Below are positions 52,751-62,263 of a DNA stretch of 64,000 bases, one piece after another. Location: assembly GCA_035362835.1 (NCBI GenBank), contig DAOSDY010000004.1, forward strand, positions 62,001 through 126,000. The letters run 5' to 3'. The translations under genes were made by a program, and so were the position numbers. Position 1 is the stretch's first letter. The number at the start of each line of letters is the position of its first letter. The notes below the pieces were generated by a model that had not been told where the DNA came from, did no database searches, and saw only the letters and a list, made by a program, of their open reading frames with translations. This DNA is from Melioribacteraceae bacterium (GTDB lineage Bacteria; Bacteroidota; Ignavibacteria; Ignavibacteriales; Melioribacteraceae).

Positions 52751-54142
52751 ATGGAATTCAGAATTGAAACTGATAGTATGGGGGAAATTAAAGTCCCTGC
52801 TGATAAATACTATGGGGCTCAGACTGCACGCTCGTTAATGAATTTTAAAATTGGCGGTGAAAGATTTCCGCGTGAAATGATAAAAGCTCTTGGAATCGTG
52901 AAGAAAGCTGCCGCTATTTCTAATTGCGAACTCGGTGTATTACCCTGCGAAAAAGCCGAACTTATCATCAAAGCTGCAAACGAGGTGATTGAAGGGAAGC
53001 TTGATGATCATTTCCCTCTGGTTGCATGGCAGACCGGAAGCGGTACTCAATCCAATATGAATTGTAATGAAGTAATCTCCAATAGGGCTATTGAAATGGT
53101 TGGCGGTGTTCTGGGGAGTAAAAAACCTATCCATCCGAATGACGATGTCAATAAGTCTCAGTCTACCAATGATGCTTTCCCGACGGCCATTCACGTGGCT
53201 GCCGTTCAAGAAATCCACAGGAGGCTGATTCCTATGGTGGCAAGGCTGCGTCATGAATTGATGGTAAAATCCGAACGTTTTAACAGCATAATCAAAATCG
53301 GCCGTACCCACCTTATGGATGCTACACCTTTGACATTAGGCCAGGTATTCTCCGGATGGGCACACCAGCTTACGAACGGATTGGCAAGTATAAACTGCGC
53401 TCTCGCAAGATTATATGAAATACCCTTAGGCGGTACCGCGGTTGGTACCGGTCTTAACGCGCATCCGGATTATGCTGTAACCGTTGCTGGAAAAATTGCA
53501 GAGATTACAAAACTTCCGTTTGTAACCGCTCCTAATAAATTTGAGGCTATGGGTTCAAAAGATGCTCTCGTTGAAATGAGCGGCGTTCTTAAAACACTTG
53601 CAACCTCTTTGATCAAGATTGCTAATGATATCCGATGGCTCGGCAGCGGCCCCAGATGCGGTATTGGTGAGTTGAATCTGCCTGAAAACGAACCCGGTAG
53701 CTCTATTATGCCCGGTAAGGTTAATCCGACTCAGTGCGAAGCTATGACGATGGTTTGTGCGCAGGTTTATGGTAACGATGTTACTATCAGCTTCTCGGGT
53801 GCAAGCGGGCACTTCGAATTAAACGTTTTTATGCCTGTAATCGCATTTAACATCCTTCAGTCGATTAAACTGATGGCCGATGCCTGCGAAAGCTTTACTG
53901 ATAACTGTGTAGTCGGTATTGAAGCTAATGAAACGAATATCAAGAAACATCTCGAAAATTCATTGATGCTTGTTACTGCTCTCAATCCGGTCATCGGGTA
54001 CGATAACTCCGCAAAGGTTGCAAAGAAAGCTCATAAAGAAAACAAAACACTTAAAGAAGCTGCAGTTGAACTCGGATTGCTTACAGAAGAGAAATTCGAT
54101 GAAGTTGTTCGTCCGGAAAAGATGATCGGACCAAAGAAATAA
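52751..54142 (+). CDS. fumC: Class II fumarate hydratase
   Basis: 463 residues from the ATG at 52751; a TTG four codons earlier is in frame, but GGGAG at 52741 fits this ATG. The N terminus is MEFRIETDSMGEIKVPADKYYGAQTARS. The lyase signature GSSIMPGKVNPTQCEAM and the active-site regions TGSGTQSNMNCNEV and GRTHLMDATPLTLGQ are intact. It converts fumarate to malate in the TCA cycle. It stands alone, with a strong hairpin downstream. Confidence 0.95.
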   Translation: MEFRIETDSMGEIKVPADKYYGAQTARSLMNFKIGGERFPREMIKALGIVKKAAAISNCELGVLPCEKAELIIKAANEVIEGKLDDHFPLVAWQTGSGTQSNMNCNEVISNRAIEMVGGVLGSKKPIHPNDDVNKSQSTNDAFPTAIHVAAVQEIHRRLIPMVARLRHELMVKSERFNSIIKIGRTHLMDATPLTLGQVFSGWAHQLTNGLASINCALARLYEIPLGGTAVGTGLNAHPDYAVTVAGKIAEITKLPFVTAPNKFEAMGSKDALVEMSGVLKTLATSLIKIANDIRWLGSGPRCGIGELNLPENEPGSSIMPGKVNPTQCEAMTMVCAQVYGNDVTISFSGASGHFELNVFMPVIAFNILQSIKLMADACESFTDNCVVGIEANETNIKKHLENSLMLVTALNPVIGYDNSAKVAKKAHKENKTLKEAAVELGLLTEEKFDEVVRPEKMIGPKK

Positions 54143-54160
54143 TGCAGAATTGTCAAATTA

Positions 54161-54189
54161 TCTCCCCCTCTGTCTTAATGAGGGGGAGA
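54161..54189 (+). terminator. Strong hairpin after fumC
   Basis: TCTCCCCCTC and GAGGGGGAGA form a perfect 10-bp stem with a 9-base loop. No T-run follows, so it is either a Rho-assisted terminator or a stabilising 3' structure. Confidence 0.5.
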
Positions 54190-54238
54190 GTATTTGGGTC
54201 GTAAATAAAATTAATAAAATGACTGACTTTTCTTACTG

Positions 54239-54973
54239 ATGATCCCTTCAACCACGCTCATATTAATAGTCATTATTGTATTTATTGGCGCATTAATAAG
54301 GTCTTCAATCGGATTCGGAGAAGCTGTGGTTGGAATGCCCCTGCTTGCGTTTATAATCGACATTAAATCTGCAACCCCGATTATGGCTCTTACTGCCTCT
54401 ACACTCGCTCTACTGTTAATCATTACATCCTGGAAAAAAGTAAGTCTTAAAGATGCCTGGCCGTTTGTAATATCAACACTATTTGGGTTACCTTTAGGAT
54501 TATATTACCTGAAGAACACATCGGATGATGCAATAAAATTTATTCTGGGGATTTTACTTATTCTATTCGGAATCTACTATCTGGCCAATGATAACCTTCC
54601 GTATCTGAAAACTGAAAGAATGTCGGTCCCCTTCGGTTTTCTTGCCGGGATTCTGGGAGGAGCTTATAATACTAACGGGCCCCCTACAGTAATCTACGGT
54701 GTTCTGCGCCGATGGCCTCCGGAAAAATTTCGTGCTACGCTTCAAGGAATATTTTTTCCTACCGGATTGATAATTACGCTGAGCCATGGTCTTACAGGTT
54801 TATGGACAGACTTTGTTCTCAATTCATTTCTGGTCTCTTTCCCTTTTATTTTACTGGCATTTTATTTAGGTAATAAACTTCATCATAGAATAAATGAAAA
54901 CCGGTTTAAGAGAATTATTTACATTTTTATTCTTATTATTGGAGCAGTATTAATTATTAACTCAATTCTGTAA
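54239..54973 (+). CDS. TauE/SafE-family membrane exporter
   Basis: 244 residues, about seven or eight hydrophobic helices. GFGEAVVGMPLLAF near the start and GGAYNTNGPPTVIYG in the middle are the repeat signatures of the family. Known members move sulfite, sulfoacetate or other small anions out of the cell. It is the first gene of a three-gene run with a small membrane protein and a D-cysteine desulfhydrase family enzyme, which favours a sulfur role. Substrate not determined. Confidence 0.85.
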   Translation: MIPSTTLILIVIIVFIGALIRSSIGFGEAVVGMPLLAFIIDIKSATPIMALTASTLALLLIITSWKKVSLKDAWPFVISTLFGLPLGLYYLKNTSDDAIKFILGILLILFGIYYLANDNLPYLKTERMSVPFGFLAGILGGAYNTNGPPTVIYGVLRRWPPEKFRATLQGIFFPTGLIITLSHGLTGLWTDFVLNSFLVSFPFILLAFYLGNKLHHRINENRFKRIIYIFILIIGAVLIINSIL

Positions 54974-55318
54974 ATGAGAAGTTACAGCAGAACTCTTTCC
55001 CTTGTATTTGTTTCTATAATAGCCGATTTTATTTTCAGATTGCTGGTAAAGAACGATCAGGCTTTCGTGTTAATTTTTGAGCTCCTCCTGTTCCTATTTA
55101 TTTCGTCGCTATTCTTTTATTTAAGGAAGAAAAACCCGAATGTCCATAGAAAAGTAAAACGGATGGAACTTGTACTCACTTATTTCTATTTTTTTGGCGC
55201 ATTACGTGCGTTATTTATTCTGTCTGGCTTGGAAATTCATAATGCAAACATGATAGTATTTTTTATTGCAGCCATTGTCTTTATATATCATTTATTCATA
55301 AAAAAAGTATCTGTATGA
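54974..55318 (+). CDS. Small four-helix membrane protein
   Basis: 114 residues with four hydrophobic segments (about 6-24, 29-48, 68-86 and 91-109) and a basic middle loop (YLRKKNPNVHRKVKR). No family recognised. It starts at the base after the exporter stop and overlaps the next gene by four bases (ATGA), so it is in the same transcript. Confidence 0.7.
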   Translation: MRSYSRTLSLVFVSIIADFIFRLLVKNDQAFVLIFELLLFLFISSLFFYLRKKNPNVHRKVKRMELVLTYFYFFGALRALFILSGLEIHNANMIVFFIAAIVFIYHLFIKKVSV

Positions 55319-56292
55319 AGATTAAAGAATTACCTCGAACAAAGTTAGGGTTCTTCCCGACCCCGTTGCACGAATTGAAAAGAATTACAAGTTATTTCAA
55401 TGGCCCGAGAATATTTATTAAACGGGACGATCTTACCGGACTGGCATTCGGCGGCAACAAAACACGTAAACTTGAATATCTGATTGCCGATGCAATTTCA
55501 AACGGATTCGATACCGTAATTACTGGAGGTGCCGAACAGTCGAATCACTGCCGTCAGACTGCGGCCGCTGCCGCTGCGTCCGGACTTGATTGTCATCTTG
55601 TCCTTGGCGGGAAAGATCCTGAAAAACCTACCGGAAACATTCTGATCGATAAATTACTCGGCGTTAAAATTCATTGGACAGGTGAATTCAGAAAAGGGGA
55701 GAAGATCCCGGAAATAGCTGAGCAATTGAGAATAGCCGGAAAAAGACCCTACATAATTCCATATGGCGGCTCAAATCCGATCGGTGTTTATGGATTCATT
55801 GAAGCAATGAATGAAATAGGTTCTCAGATGAATGATATGAATATTCACTTCGATCATATTGTCTTTGCTTCAAGTTCTGGCGGAACTCACGCCGGTATTG
55901 TCCTTGGAAATGAAATCTATAAAACCGGAAGCAACCTTATAGGAATCGAAATTGATAAAGCGGAAGATGAAGGCCCGTATATTATCCGGCTCCTGAAATT
56001 GCTTAATCAAACCAGTGAATTTACCGGACTAAATAAATTTTTCGGCAAACAGGAGCTTATTCTTAAAAATGAATATCTCGGTGATGGATACGGTGTTGTG
56101 GGGGACCTGGAAAGAAAAGCAATAAGATTGCTTGCCGAGAAGGAGGGAATTCTGGTTGACCCTGTATATACCGGGCGGACATTTGGCGGATTAATTGATA
56201 TGCTTGAGAAAAAGATCTTCAGCAGGAATGAAAATATCCTCTTCTGGCATTCGGGGGGCACTCCTTCACTTTTTGCTGATTATATTATTTGA
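55315..56292 (+). CDS. D-cysteine desulfhydrase / ACC deaminase family PLP enzyme
   Basis: 325 residues. Fold type II PLP enzyme; the Schiff-base lysine is Lys49 in FGGNKTRKLEYL. GGAEQSNHCRQTAAAAA and the C-terminal HSGGTPSLF phosphate-side region are typical of this family. D-cysteine desulfhydrase yields pyruvate, ammonia and sulfide; ACC deaminase yields 2-oxobutyrate. The residues that separate the two were not resolved here, and the neighbouring TauE gene favours the sulfur reaction. Confidence 0.85.
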   Translation: MKIKELPRTKLGFFPTPLHELKRITSYFNGPRIFIKRDDLTGLAFGGNKTRKLEYLIADAISNGFDTVITGGAEQSNHCRQTAAAAAASGLDCHLVLGGKDPEKPTGNILIDKLLGVKIHWTGEFRKGEKIPEIAEQLRIAGKRPYIIPYGGSNPIGVYGFIEAMNEIGSQMNDMNIHFDHIVFASSSGGTHAGIVLGNEIYKTGSNLIGIEIDKAEDEGPYIIRLLKLLNQTSEFTGLNKFFGKQELILKNEYLGDGYGVVGDLERKAIRLLAEKEGILVDPVYTGRTFGGLIDMLEKKIFSRNENILFWHSGGTPSLFADYII

Positions 56293-56323
56293 ATGTATTG
56301 AAGCAGACGGCTTAGTACAAAAA

Positions 56324-56353
56324 AAAAGGCGAATCCCTAAAGGTTCGCCTTTT
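56324..56353. terminator. Bidirectional terminator between convergent genes
   Basis: AAAAGGCGAA and TTCGCCTTTT form a perfect 10-bp stem with a further CC/GG pair inside. A-runs on the left and T-runs on the right serve both strands. Confidence 0.88.
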
Positions 56354-56368
56354 CGATTTTCAAGAATG

Positions 56369-58171
56369 TCACTTTGTTGTAAGTTCTAAATTTAGCTTTA
56401 CTTCTTTTCCTTCACGTAATACAATTACATCAACCTTGTCACCCGGGGAGAATTCACCCATTGCGTACATGAAATCGTAAATGTTATTTACGGTTTTCGC
56501 TCCGAATTTTACAATTATGTCTCCGCTTTGCATTCCGGCTTTAGCAGCCGGCCCGCCCTCGGTAACGCCGCTTACTTTATATCCGTTACCGTTATATCCG
56601 AATTCTGGAACGGTCCCGACTGTAACACGGGAGCGGGGGACACTCCTTTGTGCAGGTTCTTCAACCTTAACAAAATCCGGCTTGTCTGCCCTGCCTTGAA
56701 TTGTATTTGCGATTTCATAAACGTAATTAACAACTTCCTCCTGCCCAGTGTAATTAATTTTATCAGCGTCGTCAGATGGTTTGTGATAATCGTTATGAGT
56801 ACCTGTGAAGAAGAAAAGTACCGGAATATTTTTATTTGTAAATGCCTGATGATCACTTCCGCCTGATCCGCCGTCACTTAAAGCTAATTTGAAATTGTAT
56901 CTATTCTTATCGTTTAGAAGATTTTTCCAAATTGAAGATGTACCGGCCCCGATTACAGTCAAAGCTTTGTCGTCACTAAGCCTTCCTATCATATCCATAT
57001 TAAGCATAGCCGAAATGCTGCTGATCTGAACAGGTGAATTATTCGTAAAAAATGATGAACCGAGCAGCCCCAGTTCTTCTCCGCTGAATGCGATAAAGAT
57101 CAGACTCCTTTTTAAATCGTTTTTGTCTGCACCAAACTTTTCCGCCAGTTCCATGAGACCTGTGGTCCCGGATGCATTATCATCGGCACCGTTGTGGATC
57201 TGAGGTTCATTACCTTTATACATTGAAGATGTCTTCAAATGATCTATTCCAAGGTGATCATAATGAGCACCCATTACTATATACTCATTTTTTAATTGAG
57301 GGTCGCTGCCTTCAATAAATCCAATTACATTCCTCCCGGTGCTTTGAACCTCTCTTACATTTGTTGCTAATGAGGCTTTAGTAGAATTCAATGCAAAGGA
57401 TTTAGGTTTTCTGGAATCATCAATTTTTTTCTGAAGTGCGGCAAGATCCTGTCCTTCCGCTTTCAGAATTTCTTCAATTATATTTCTCTTAACCTGAATG
57501 ACTGCAAAATCCTGTATGCTTCCCGCACCGTCATATCTTAATTCCATCAATTGATCTTCATCATTTCTTGGAAGCAAACCGTTAAAGAAAATAATCCCGG
57601 CCGCGCCTTTGTCTCTTGCTGCCGATGCTTTTTGTCTGTATGAAGAATAGCGGTCAAACTCCGATTTTGCGCTATCATGTTCCGGGTGATACCGCATTGC
57701 AAGCACCACTTTCCCTTTAACATCAAGCCCCTCATAATCGTCGTAATTTAACCTTGGGGCAGAAATTCCGTAACCTGCAAAAACAAGCCCGGAGGAGAGT
57801 TCGGCTTTACCGGAAAAAGGAGCAGTAATAAAATCTGTCTTCAACTGCAGAGATTTATTCTCCCCCTTAATCTCCAGATTTAGCTTATTCGATCCGGTCA
57901 ATTCTATTTTCTCAATGAACGGGAAATCCTGAAAGTAACTACCGTTTAACAATGGTTTTAAACCGGATTTCTGAAATTGATCTTTTATATATTCTGCTGC
58001 CAATCGTTCTTCATCAGTACCTGTAAACCGGCCTTTCATTTCGTCAGAGGCCAGGTAATAAATATGAGCTTTTATATCCTTGCCGGTAATTTGGGCGTCA
58101 TTCCAGGTTTTCTGCGCCAGATTAAGTACAGGGACGGTAAATAAGAGCAAAATGCTCAATACTTTTTTCAT
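56369..58171 (-). CDS. Secreted M28 zinc aminopeptidase with PA and PDZ domains
   Basis: 600 residues. A signal peptide (MKKVLSILLLFTVPVLNLAQ) precedes the M28 peptidase, which is interrupted by a PA domain (about 90-260). Metal ligands are visible in GAHYDHLG, NGADDNASG, FSGEELGLLG, LNMDMIGR and the histidine of GTHNDYHKP, so it is likely active with two zincs. The C-terminal 100 residues are a PDZ domain (VTEGGPAAKAGMQSGDIIVKF). Such proteins release amino acids from peptides outside the cytoplasm in Bacteroidota. No clear promoter box upstream. Confidence 0.9.
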   Translation of the reverse strand: MKKVLSILLLFTVPVLNLAQKTWNDAQITGKDIKAHIYYLASDEMKGRFTGTDEERLAAEYIKDQFQKSGLKPLLNGSYFQDFPFIEKIELTGSNKLNLEIKGENKSLQLKTDFITAPFSGKAELSSGLVFAGYGISAPRLNYDDYEGLDVKGKVVLAMRYHPEHDSAKSEFDRYSSYRQKASAARDKGAAGIIFFNGLLPRNDEDQLMELRYDGAGSIQDFAVIQVKRNIIEEILKAEGQDLAALQKKIDDSRKPKSFALNSTKASLATNVREVQSTGRNVIGFIEGSDPQLKNEYIVMGAHYDHLGIDHLKTSSMYKGNEPQIHNGADDNASGTTGLMELAEKFGADKNDLKRSLIFIAFSGEELGLLGSSFFTNNSPVQISSISAMLNMDMIGRLSDDKALTVIGAGTSSIWKNLLNDKNRYNFKLALSDGGSGGSDHQAFTNKNIPVLFFFTGTHNDYHKPSDDADKINYTGQEEVVNYVYEIANTIQGRADKPDFVKVEEPAQRSVPRSRVTVGTVPEFGYNGNGYKVSGVTEGGPAAKAGMQSGDIIVKFGAKTVNNIYDFMYAMGEFSPGDKVDVIVLREGKEVKLNLELTTK

Positions 58172-58269
58172 TTAATCCTCGTAAAATATTATGTGATAGA
58201 TTTGAGATGCAAAATAATATTATTCCGTTATATGAACCAGAAAAAATACTCTTCCCATTATATGCCGGA

Positions 58270-58294
58270 TTGTGTGGTAAAACTTTACCCACAA
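58270..58294. repeat. Imperfect hairpin between the M28 and yigZ genes
   Basis: TTGTG-T-GGTAA and TTACC-CACAA form a stem with a single bulged T and a 4-base loop. It could end the minus-strand yigZ transcript, but no T-run follows on that strand. The rest of this 192-base gap is AT-rich without other clear signals. Confidence 0.4.
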
Positions 58295-58363
58295 TTATCC
58301 AATTTTAAACCTTAATCTTCTTGAAAATTTCAGTATCTAAAATGGAGTGAAATTATCGGGATA

Positions 58364-59005
58364 TTAGAGGTAAATGTATTGATCGGTTATTTCGACTTTA
58401 AGCTTTGATAAAGACTTTTCTTTGATTTCACGACAAAATGAGTCCTTAGTTTCAACAGGGATCAGGAATTCCATTCCGGGCAAATCTTCAAAAAAGTTTG
58501 AAGTTATTTTAACATTATGCTGCGAAATTAACCGGTGTATTAGATTGGAGAATTCAAAATCATACCGGATTTTGGCTTTTACATATAGCCCTAGTTCATT
58601 TTTAGTACTGGCCTTAATAACCTCAATAGAAGCATCGTAATATGCGTTTCCGAGCGGCCCGATCCCCAGCTTAGTCCCCCCGAAATAACGGGTAACAATT
58701 ATTATCACATTAAACAATTTCTCATGATTTATCGCGTTCAGTATTCTTTTGCCGGCTGTTCCGTTTGGCTCACCGTCATCGGAATATTTAATCGATCCGT
58801 CTGTAATTCTATATGCGTAACAATTATGTGTAGCGTCAAAATATTTTTTTCTTACTCCTTCCAGTATTACCTGAGCATCATTTTCGTCCTCAGTATGAAA
58901 TATCTGTCCGATGAATAAGGAACCTTTTTCTTTAAATTTGATTTCATAAGATTGTGTTACAGTAGTAATGTGTGAGGGAAGTAATTCCAAATTTTTCCGA
59001 TCCAA
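58364..59005 (-). CDS. YigZ/IMPACT-family protein
   Basis: 213 residues. The N-terminal UPF0029 domain is marked by DGEPNGTAGKRIL and VTRYFGGTKLGIGPLGNAY; the C-terminal domain is the usual short RNA-binding-like fold. Members are linked to translation regulation (IMPACT in eukaryotes) but the bacterial role is not settled. Transcribed away from uvrA. Confidence 0.9.
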   Translation of the reverse strand: MDRKNLELLPSHITTVTQSYEIKFKEKGSLFIGQIFHTEDENDAQVILEGVRKKYFDATHNCYAYRITDGSIKYSDDGEPNGTAGKRILNAINHEKLFNVIIIVTRYFGGTKLGIGPLGNAYYDASIEVIKASTKNELGLYVKAKIRYDFEFSNLIHRLISQHNVKITSNFFEDLPGMEFLIPVETKDSFCREIKEKSLSKLKVEITDQYIYL

Positions 59006-59053
59006 AATTGATTTTAGTTCTATGATTATCTAAAATAACAAACTGAACTTAGG

Positions 59054-59061
59054 CAAATTTA
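59054..59061 (-). promoter_or_regulatory. Possible -7 box for yigZ
   Basis: On the minus strand this reads TAAATTTG, a full TAnnTTTG match about 49 bases before the yigZ ATG. No well-spaced -33 box is visible, so it is only a candidate. Confidence 0.3.
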
Positions 59062-59066
59062 CCAAA

Positions 59067-61907
59067 ATGGACTCTAAAATATTAATCAAAGGTGCAAGAG
59101 AGCACAATCTTAAGAATATCGACCTGGAAATCCCCCGCGATTCATTCGTCGTTATTACGGGTCTTTCAGGTTCCGGTAAATCTTCTCTTGCATTCGATAC
59201 AATTTATGCAGAGGGTCAGAGAAGGTATATAGAATCGCTTTCCTCTTATGCCCGACAATTCCTTAACATACTTGAAAAACCTGATGTGGACCTTATCGAG
59301 GGGCTTAGTCCGGCGATCTCAATCGAACAGAAATCGACCGCAGGAAATCCGAGATCTACTGTTGGAACCGTAACTGAAATATACGATTACCTGCGATTGC
59401 TCTATGCGCGAATCGGGAAAGTTCATTGCTACAACTGTGGCAGACCGGTTGATAAACAATCCTCCGATCAGATAATAGATACTGTAATTAAAGATTTTGA
59501 AGAAAAGAAAATTCAGATTTTTGCCCCGGTTGTAAGGGGCCGCAAAGGACACTACCGCGAACTCTTCCAGGAAATTATGAGGGACGGATTCCTTAGAGTC
59601 CGTATCGATGGCGAAGTGAAAGAACTTATAGACGACTTTAAGGTTGACCGTTATAAAACTCATGATATCGAAATAGCTGTAGATAGAATGAAAGTATCTG
59701 CAAATTCAAGGTACCGGATCCGTCAGTCGATCGAAGTTGCACTGAACTATGGTAATGGCAACGTTATTGTAAATGATGAATCGGAGGATTACTGGTTCAG
59801 CAGAAATTTTGCCTGTGCTCATTGCGGTATCGGATTCCAGGAACTTGCACCTAATTCTTTCTCTTTCAATTCACCTTACGGGTCGTGTCCTGAATGTGAC
59901 GGACTTGGTGAAAAGAAAGAACTTGATATTAATCTGATTATCCCCGATTGGGAAAAGACAATAAACGAAGAAGCCCTAGCTCCATTAGGAAAACCGAGAA
60001 GCATCTGGTTCTTTAATCAGCTTGATAGTATCTCAGAAAAATTCGGATTCGACTATAATACACCGCTTAATAAGTTTTCCGACGAACAACTGGAAATTCT
60101 TCTAAAAGGTTCGAAAGAAAAGATCCCATTCAAATACACTTACGGCGGCGGTAAAACTGTCACTTATATGCATAAGTTCGGCGGAGTATTAAATTACATT
60201 AAACACTATTACGATAATACTTCTTCGAACAAAATACGTGAATGGGCCGAATCTTTTATGAATACCCTTACATGCACTACCTGTAATGGCGGCAGATTAA
60301 AAAAAGAGTCCCTCGCTGTAATTATCAACAGTCTTAATATATCCGGTGTTACTTCTCTTTCAATCGAAAAGTGTCTTAACTTTTTCGATACTCTTAAGCT
60401 CAGCGGAAGGGACGAACTGATTGCCACACAGATTCTTAAAGAGATTACATCCCGCCTCCGTTTTTTAATTAACGTTGGACTCGATTATCTTACACTCGAC
60501 AGGTCTGCAAGAACTCTATCCGGAGGCGAAGCTCAGAGAATTCGCCTTGCAACTCAGATCGGCTCGCAGCTGGCTGGAGTTCTCTATGTCCTTGATGAAC
60601 CGAGCATCGGACTTCATCAGTCCGATAATGTAAAACTGATTAAGTCGCTTAAAAATCTTAGAGATATCGGCAATACGGTTATTGTGGTTGAACACGACAG
60701 GGAGACAATTGAGAGTTCGGATTATATTGTTGATCTTGGTCCCCTTGCAGGTGAACATGGCGGTGAAGTATGCGTGCGAGGAAATACATCGGAAATTGTT
60801 AAATCCCGCAATGGGATAAATTCTCTTACTCTTCAATATCTCAAAGACAAAAAAAGCATAGAAGTCCCTGAAAAGAGAAGAAAAAGTGACGGAAGATTTA
60901 TTGAATTGAAAGGTGCTTCGGGTAACAATCTTCAGAAAATTAATCTTAAACTGCCCTTAGGATTATTCACTGCTATAACAGGTGTGAGCGGTTCAGGTAA
61001 ATCATCCCTCATTAACGAAACTCTTGTTAGAATTTTATTTAAGAAAATCTATGATTCAAAAGTTGTCCCTCTTCCGTTTAAGGAGGTTAAAGGTCTTGAA
61101 AACATCGATAAGATAATCGAAATAGATCAAACTCCTATCGGAAGAACCCCAAGATCCAACCCGGCCACTTATACCGGATTATTTACACATATCCGCGATC
61201 TGTTTGCGCAGTTGCCCGAATCGAAAGTAAGAGGTTACGCCCCCGGCAGATACAGTTTTAATGTGTCGGGCGGACGGTGCGAAGAATGCGAGGGTGACGG
61301 CGTTAAAAAAATTGAAATGAATTTTCTGCCGGATGTATATGTGATGTGTGAAATATGCAATGGAAAACGCTATAACAGGGAAACTCTCGAAATCCTTTAT
61401 AGAACCAAATCTATTGCCGATGTACTCGATATGACTGTTGAGAGTGCTGTAGAGTTCTTTCAGGATTTCCCTACTATTTATCGTAAAGTTAAATCACTCC
61501 AGGATGTTGGTCTTGGTTATCTTCGTCTGGGTCAGCAGGCAACCACTCTCTCCGGCGGTGAAGCCCAGCGTGTAAAACTTGCTACCGAATTAAGCAAGGT
61601 CAGTACCGGCAAAACACTCTATGTTCTGGATGAACCTACTACCGGCCTTCATTTTGAGGATGTAAGAATCCTGCTTAATGTACTTAACCAGCTTGTGAAT
61701 AAGGGTAATACAGTTGTTGTAGTTGAACATAACCTCGACGTAATTAAAGTTGCGGATCATGTAGTCGATCTCGGACCCGGCGGCGGTGAATATGGCGGTA
61801 GGATTATTGCTGCCGGCACTCCGGAACAAATTGCTGAATCTACGGAAAGTCTTACCGGGCAATTCTTAAAAAAGGAATTATCTCGTAAATTGAAGGAGTC
61901 TAAATGA
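59067..61907 (+). CDS. uvrA: Excinuclease ABC subunit A
   Basis: 946 residues, normal. Damage-scanning ATPase of nucleotide excision repair, working with UvrB. Walker A motifs GLSGSGKSS and GVSGSGKSS, ABC signatures TLSGGEAQRIRLA and TLSGGEAQRVKLA, and two zinc modules (CAHCG with CPECDG; CEECEGDG with CEICNG) are complete. Its stop overlaps the next ATG, so the AhpD-like gene is co-translated. Confidence 0.98.
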   Translation: MDSKILIKGAREHNLKNIDLEIPRDSFVVITGLSGSGKSSLAFDTIYAEGQRRYIESLSSYARQFLNILEKPDVDLIEGLSPAISIEQKSTAGNPRSTVGTVTEIYDYLRLLYARIGKVHCYNCGRPVDKQSSDQIIDTVIKDFEEKKIQIFAPVVRGRKGHYRELFQEIMRDGFLRVRIDGEVKELIDDFKVDRYKTHDIEIAVDRMKVSANSRYRIRQSIEVALNYGNGNVIVNDESEDYWFSRNFACAHCGIGFQELAPNSFSFNSPYGSCPECDGLGEKKELDINLIIPDWEKTINEEALAPLGKPRSIWFFNQLDSISEKFGFDYNTPLNKFSDEQLEILLKGSKEKIPFKYTYGGGKTVTYMHKFGGVLNYIKHYYDNTSSNKIREWAESFMNTLTCTTCNGGRLKKESLAVIINSLNISGVTSLSIEKCLNFFDTLKLSGRDELIATQILKEITSRLRFLINVGLDYLTLDRSARTLSGGEAQRIRLATQIGSQLAGVLYVLDEPSIGLHQSDNVKLIKSLKNLRDIGNTVIVVEHDRETIESSDYIVDLGPLAGEHGGEVCVRGNTSEIVKSRNGINSLTLQYLKDKKSIEVPEKRRKSDGRFIELKGASGNNLQKINLKLPLGLFTAITGVSGSGKSSLINETLVRILFKKIYDSKVVPLPFKEVKGLENIDKIIEIDQTPIGRTPRSNPATYTGLFTHIRDLFAQLPESKVRGYAPGRYSFNVSGGRCEECEGDGVKKIEMNFLPDVYVMCEICNGKRYNRETLEILYRTKSIADVLDMTVESAVEFFQDFPTIYRKVKSLQDVGLGYLRLGQQATTLSGGEAQRVKLATELSKVSTGKTLYVLDEPTTGLHFEDVRILLNVLNQLVNKGNTVVVVEHNLDVIKVADHVVDLGPGGGEYGGRIIAAGTPEQIAESTESLTGQFLKKELSRKLKESK

Positions 61908-62263
61908 AAACTACTGTAAATGAATTTCATGCGTACCGGAGTGAAATGAATGACAGAATTCTGAATTCCGGATTCAGGGATTTCAATAAATTTTTTGCTC
62001 TTGATAATAAGGCTTATATTGATGGTGCTCTTTCAGCAAAAACAAAGGAGCTTATGGGACTCGTTGCATCGATGGTTCTCCGCTGCAATGATTGCATCCT
62101 TTATCATATCGACCGTTCTATTCAAGAGGGTGCTTCCGAACAGGAACTTTATGAATCTTTTAACATTGCTCTTATTGTCGGTGGTTCTATTGTAATCCCG
62201 CATCTCCGTTATGCCGTCGAAAAAATGGACGAGATATTCAATGAAAAAAAGAAAAACCAGTAA
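61904..62263 (+). CDS. AhpD/carboxymuconolactone-decarboxylase-like protein
   Basis: 119 residues. All-helical fold with the redox motif CNDCILYH (CxxC then His three residues on), as in AhpD-type peroxidase partners. It starts inside the uvrA stop (ATGA). Whether it reduces a peroxidase or some other substrate is unknown. Confidence 0.85.
   Translation: MKTTVNEFHAYRSEMNDRILNSGFRDFNKFFALDNKAYIDGALSAKTKELMGLVASMVLRCNDCILYHIDRSIQEGASEQELYESFNIALIVGGSIVIPHLRYAVEKMDEIFNEKKKNQ

Noticed and set aside
54161..54189. Possible CRISPR repeat or REP element after fumC
   Set aside because: It is a single palindrome with no second copy or spacers in the window.
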